DNA of 64,000 bases from Candidatus Pelagisphaera phototrophica (GTDB lineage: Bacteria > Verrucomicrobiota > Verrucomicrobiia > Opitutales > Opitutaceae), in assembly GCF_014529625.1 (NCBI RefSeq), contig NZ_CP076039.1, forward strand, positions 2,728,001 to 2,792,000, given 5' to 3'. Below, piece by piece: positions 62,612-64,000 of this stretch (within the stretch, counting starts at the first letter, position 1; every line of letters begins with the position of its first letter). Position numbers and translations under genes: made by a program. Below the pieces are notes generated by a model, which was given only the letters and a program-made list of their open reading frames with translations, searched no databases and was not told where the DNA came from.

Positions 62612-62973
62612 CTATAATCTTCGAGATACCTCCTCAAGTACTCTATCCACGGAAAGCGATGCTAGGTCTCCGCCCAGCGCGTTTATCGCGCCGTTTTGGG
62701 ATTCTTCGAGCGGGTACGGGCCAATCCCTCCAGGTCTATTACCAAATCGAACCGCCGACTCCTCAGTCTTTTGCAGAGATTGGCAAATTCAGCAACGCCC
62801 CTCGTTCGGCAAAAAGTCACAGTGCTGTCGACGGCGGTGCACGTGCGAACCAGTATTTCAAATCGAGGGCGAACCACCCAAGCGATTTCAATTCCCGGAT
62901 CGTTCTCCTTCAATGTCTGAGCCAACTGTAACCCATGCATGATGTCGCCGAGTGACAACGTCTTTACGACCAA
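62612..62973 (-). pseudogene. GT9 heptosyltransferase with the middle deleted
   Basis: The N-terminal frame (TTG at 62973) reads VVKTLSLGDIMHGLQLAQTL, IEIAWVVRPRFEILVRT and LRSRRFDLVIDLEGLART, the start of GT9 heptosyltransferases. After a one-base shift near 62715 it continues QNGAINALGGDLASLSVDRV and LEEVSRRL to a stop at 62612, which looks like the last 30 residues of the same enzyme. Around 200 residues between them are missing. An internal deletion removed the catalytic centre. Confidence 0.7.
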
Positions 62974-63021
62974 TACTTTTTGCGTTACAATGGACCTTTT
63001 GTTGAAGCGAGCCTCCCCAGG

Positions 63022-63486
63022 CTACGGGTCGCCCTTGAGCTGCCGCATCACTTCGTAGACGGCAATTCCCGCACTAGTTGCCAGATTCAAGGATCGCAGG
63101 GTATCGTTGTAGATTGGAATTAGCACGCGTCGATCGTCCCCAATCTCTTCATGCATCCAATCGGGAGCACCTGAACCTTCTCTACCAAAGACAAGCCCAT
63201 CTCCGTCCTTGTATTCTATATCCCAGTAGGACCTAGCTCCTTTCGTCGTCATTAGAAACAACCGCTTCGGTCCGTCATCCGAATTCTTAAACGCCTCCCA
63301 GCTTTCATGATGCCGGATATCAAGGTTGTGCCAATAGTCCATTCCACTCCGACGCAGGTGTTTATCTCGTATTTCAAACCCCAGTGGATAAATCAAATGC
63401 AAGCGAGACTCGGTAATGGCGCAAGTACGGCCAATGTTTCCCGTGTTTTGGGGAATCTCTGGTTGAAACAATACGACGTGCAACAT
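63022..63486 (-). CDS. trmL: tRNA (cytidine(34)-2'-O)-methyltransferase
   Basis: This 154-residue SPOUT methyltransferase is short like all TrmL proteins. LHVVLFQPEIPQNTGNIGRT is the start motif; LIYPLGFEIRDKHLRRSGMD, LVFGREGSGAPDWMHEE and RSLNLATSAGIAVYEV (the trefoil knot) complete it. It methylates the wobble ribose of tRNA-Leu species. It is 42 bases downstream of the thrH-like gene. Confidence 0.95.
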   Translation of the reverse strand: MLHVVLFQPEIPQNTGNIGRTCAITESRLHLIYPLGFEIRDKHLRRSGMDYWHNLDIRHHESWEAFKNSDDGPKRLFLMTTKGARSYWDIEYKDGDGLVFGREGSGAPDWMHEEIGDDRRVLIPIYNDTLRSLNLATSAGIAVYEVMRQLKGDP

Positions 63487-63528
63487 GGAATTGAGCCGGA
63501 CCTCAATTCGGCCCTGGTCGTTATAGCA

Positions 63529-64000
63529 CTAACGGCGAAAACCGTGTGCCGAACATAGATGGCTTTTCAATTCCTCGTAATTCTCGGTAACCGGGAATTG
63601 AGGAAATTCTTCTATTATCTTCTTGGTCGGCTTAAAGAAAATTCCCGCATCCGCTTCCTCAAGCATACTCAGGTCATTATAGGAATCTCCCATGGAAAGC
63701 ACACGAAAGTTCAAGCCTTTCAACGCAATCACCGCTTTTCGCTTCTGGTCATTCTGTCGGAGTACGTAGTCTTTAATCCGGTACGTTTCGTAATCCACGG
63801 AAAGGGAATGGCAAAACATAGTCGGATTCCCGAGTTTAGCAATCAAAGGCATGGCAAACTCGCGAAACGTATCCGAAAGGATTATCACCTCAACCTGGTC
63901 CTGTAGCCATTCCAGAAAATCCCTGGCGCCTTCCAGCGGATCCATCGTCGCTACCACCTCCTGAAAGTTCTTCAAAGTCAATCCGTGCTCATCCAGCACT
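63529..64000 (-). CDS. thrH: HAD phosphatase, ThrH-like, C-terminal part
   Basis: The frame runs past the window end, so the start is not visible. The 157 visible residues include DPLEGARDFLEWL, ILSDTFREFAMPLIAKLG, LRQNDQKRKAVIALKGLNF, MGDSYNDLSMLEEADAGIFF and EFPQFPVT. This is the pattern of ThrH, which has phosphoserine phosphatase and phosphoserine:homoserine phosphotransferase activity. The GTG at 63999 is not the real start. The nucleophile aspartate lies outside the window. Confidence 0.88.
   Translation of the reverse strand, partial: VLDEHGLTLKNFQEVVATMDPLEGARDFLEWLQDQVEVIILSDTFREFAMPLIAKLGNPTMFCHSLSVDYETYRIKDYVLRQNDQKRKAVIALKGLNFRVLSMGDSYNDLSMLEEADAGIFFKPTKKIIEEFPQFPVTENYEELKSHLCSAHGFRR

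Overview
The window looks like a chromosome segment from a marine member of the Verrucomicrobiota, probably the Opitutales/Puniceicoccales group. The pointers are a VPDSG-CTERM-type sorting tail, two secreted sulfatases, a very large secreted S8 peptidase ending in the C-terminal module common in this phylum, a TonB system and ordinary bacterial housekeeping genes. This is inferred from gene content; no rRNA gene is present to confirm it.

Layout. (1) 1-2123: the end of a NarL/FixJ response regulator, then an exbB-tonB operon closed by a clear terminator. (2) About 2.1-45.8 kb: a long accessory region of mostly small secreted, lipoprotein or single-membrane-span genes with no operon logic, interrupted by many broken genes (tonB copy, hsdR fragment, quinol-monooxygenase-like gene, YHYH nuclease-like genes, DUF6090-like gene, ankyrin-like gene, Sel1, beta-helix and V-G-N repeat genes). 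Recognisable islands are a peptidyl-amidating-lyase-like lipoprotein, a TIR/TolB-like/TPR membrane protein, a fasciclin protein, a three-domain glycosyltransferase in very AT-rich DNA (18.46-21.59 kb), a sulfatase pair, an S8 peptidase of 1619 residues and two more glycosyltransferases. (3) 45.8-64.0 kb: core genes, starting at tRNA-Ser(CGA): tsf-rpsB, tRNA-Met, a DEAD-box helicase, glgC, cysDN, an aminotransferase, ftsH, tilS, serS, trmL and a thrH-like gene cut by the window edge. Nearly all lie on the minus strand in a closely spaced series.

The accessory region is held together by repeats rather than by pathways. A dispersed element of about 30 bp (called R1 here) occurs eight times, four of them directly behind intact or decayed VPDSG-CTERM tails. 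A family of short one-span membrane proteins (family F here) occurs six times, and in five copies an inverted repeat ends exactly on the first base of the start codon. A DNA-binding-like 3' gene fragment (R3) occurs three times and a YHYH-nuclease-like gene twice. Many copies are truncated or frameshifted, so the region appears to grow by duplication or insertion and to decay. The core block has only a few broken genes: an internally deleted heptosyltransferase, a universal stress protein with two in-frame stops, and a fragmented secreted-protein gene.

Functionally, the core block covers translation (EF-Ts, S2, SerRS, TilS, TrmL, two tRNAs), protein quality control (FtsH), sulfate activation (CysDN) and glycogen synthesis (GlgC). 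The accessory block suggests polysaccharide and protein degradation, surface sorting and cell-surface glycan variation. No intact transposase, integrase, CRISPR array or rRNA gene was found.
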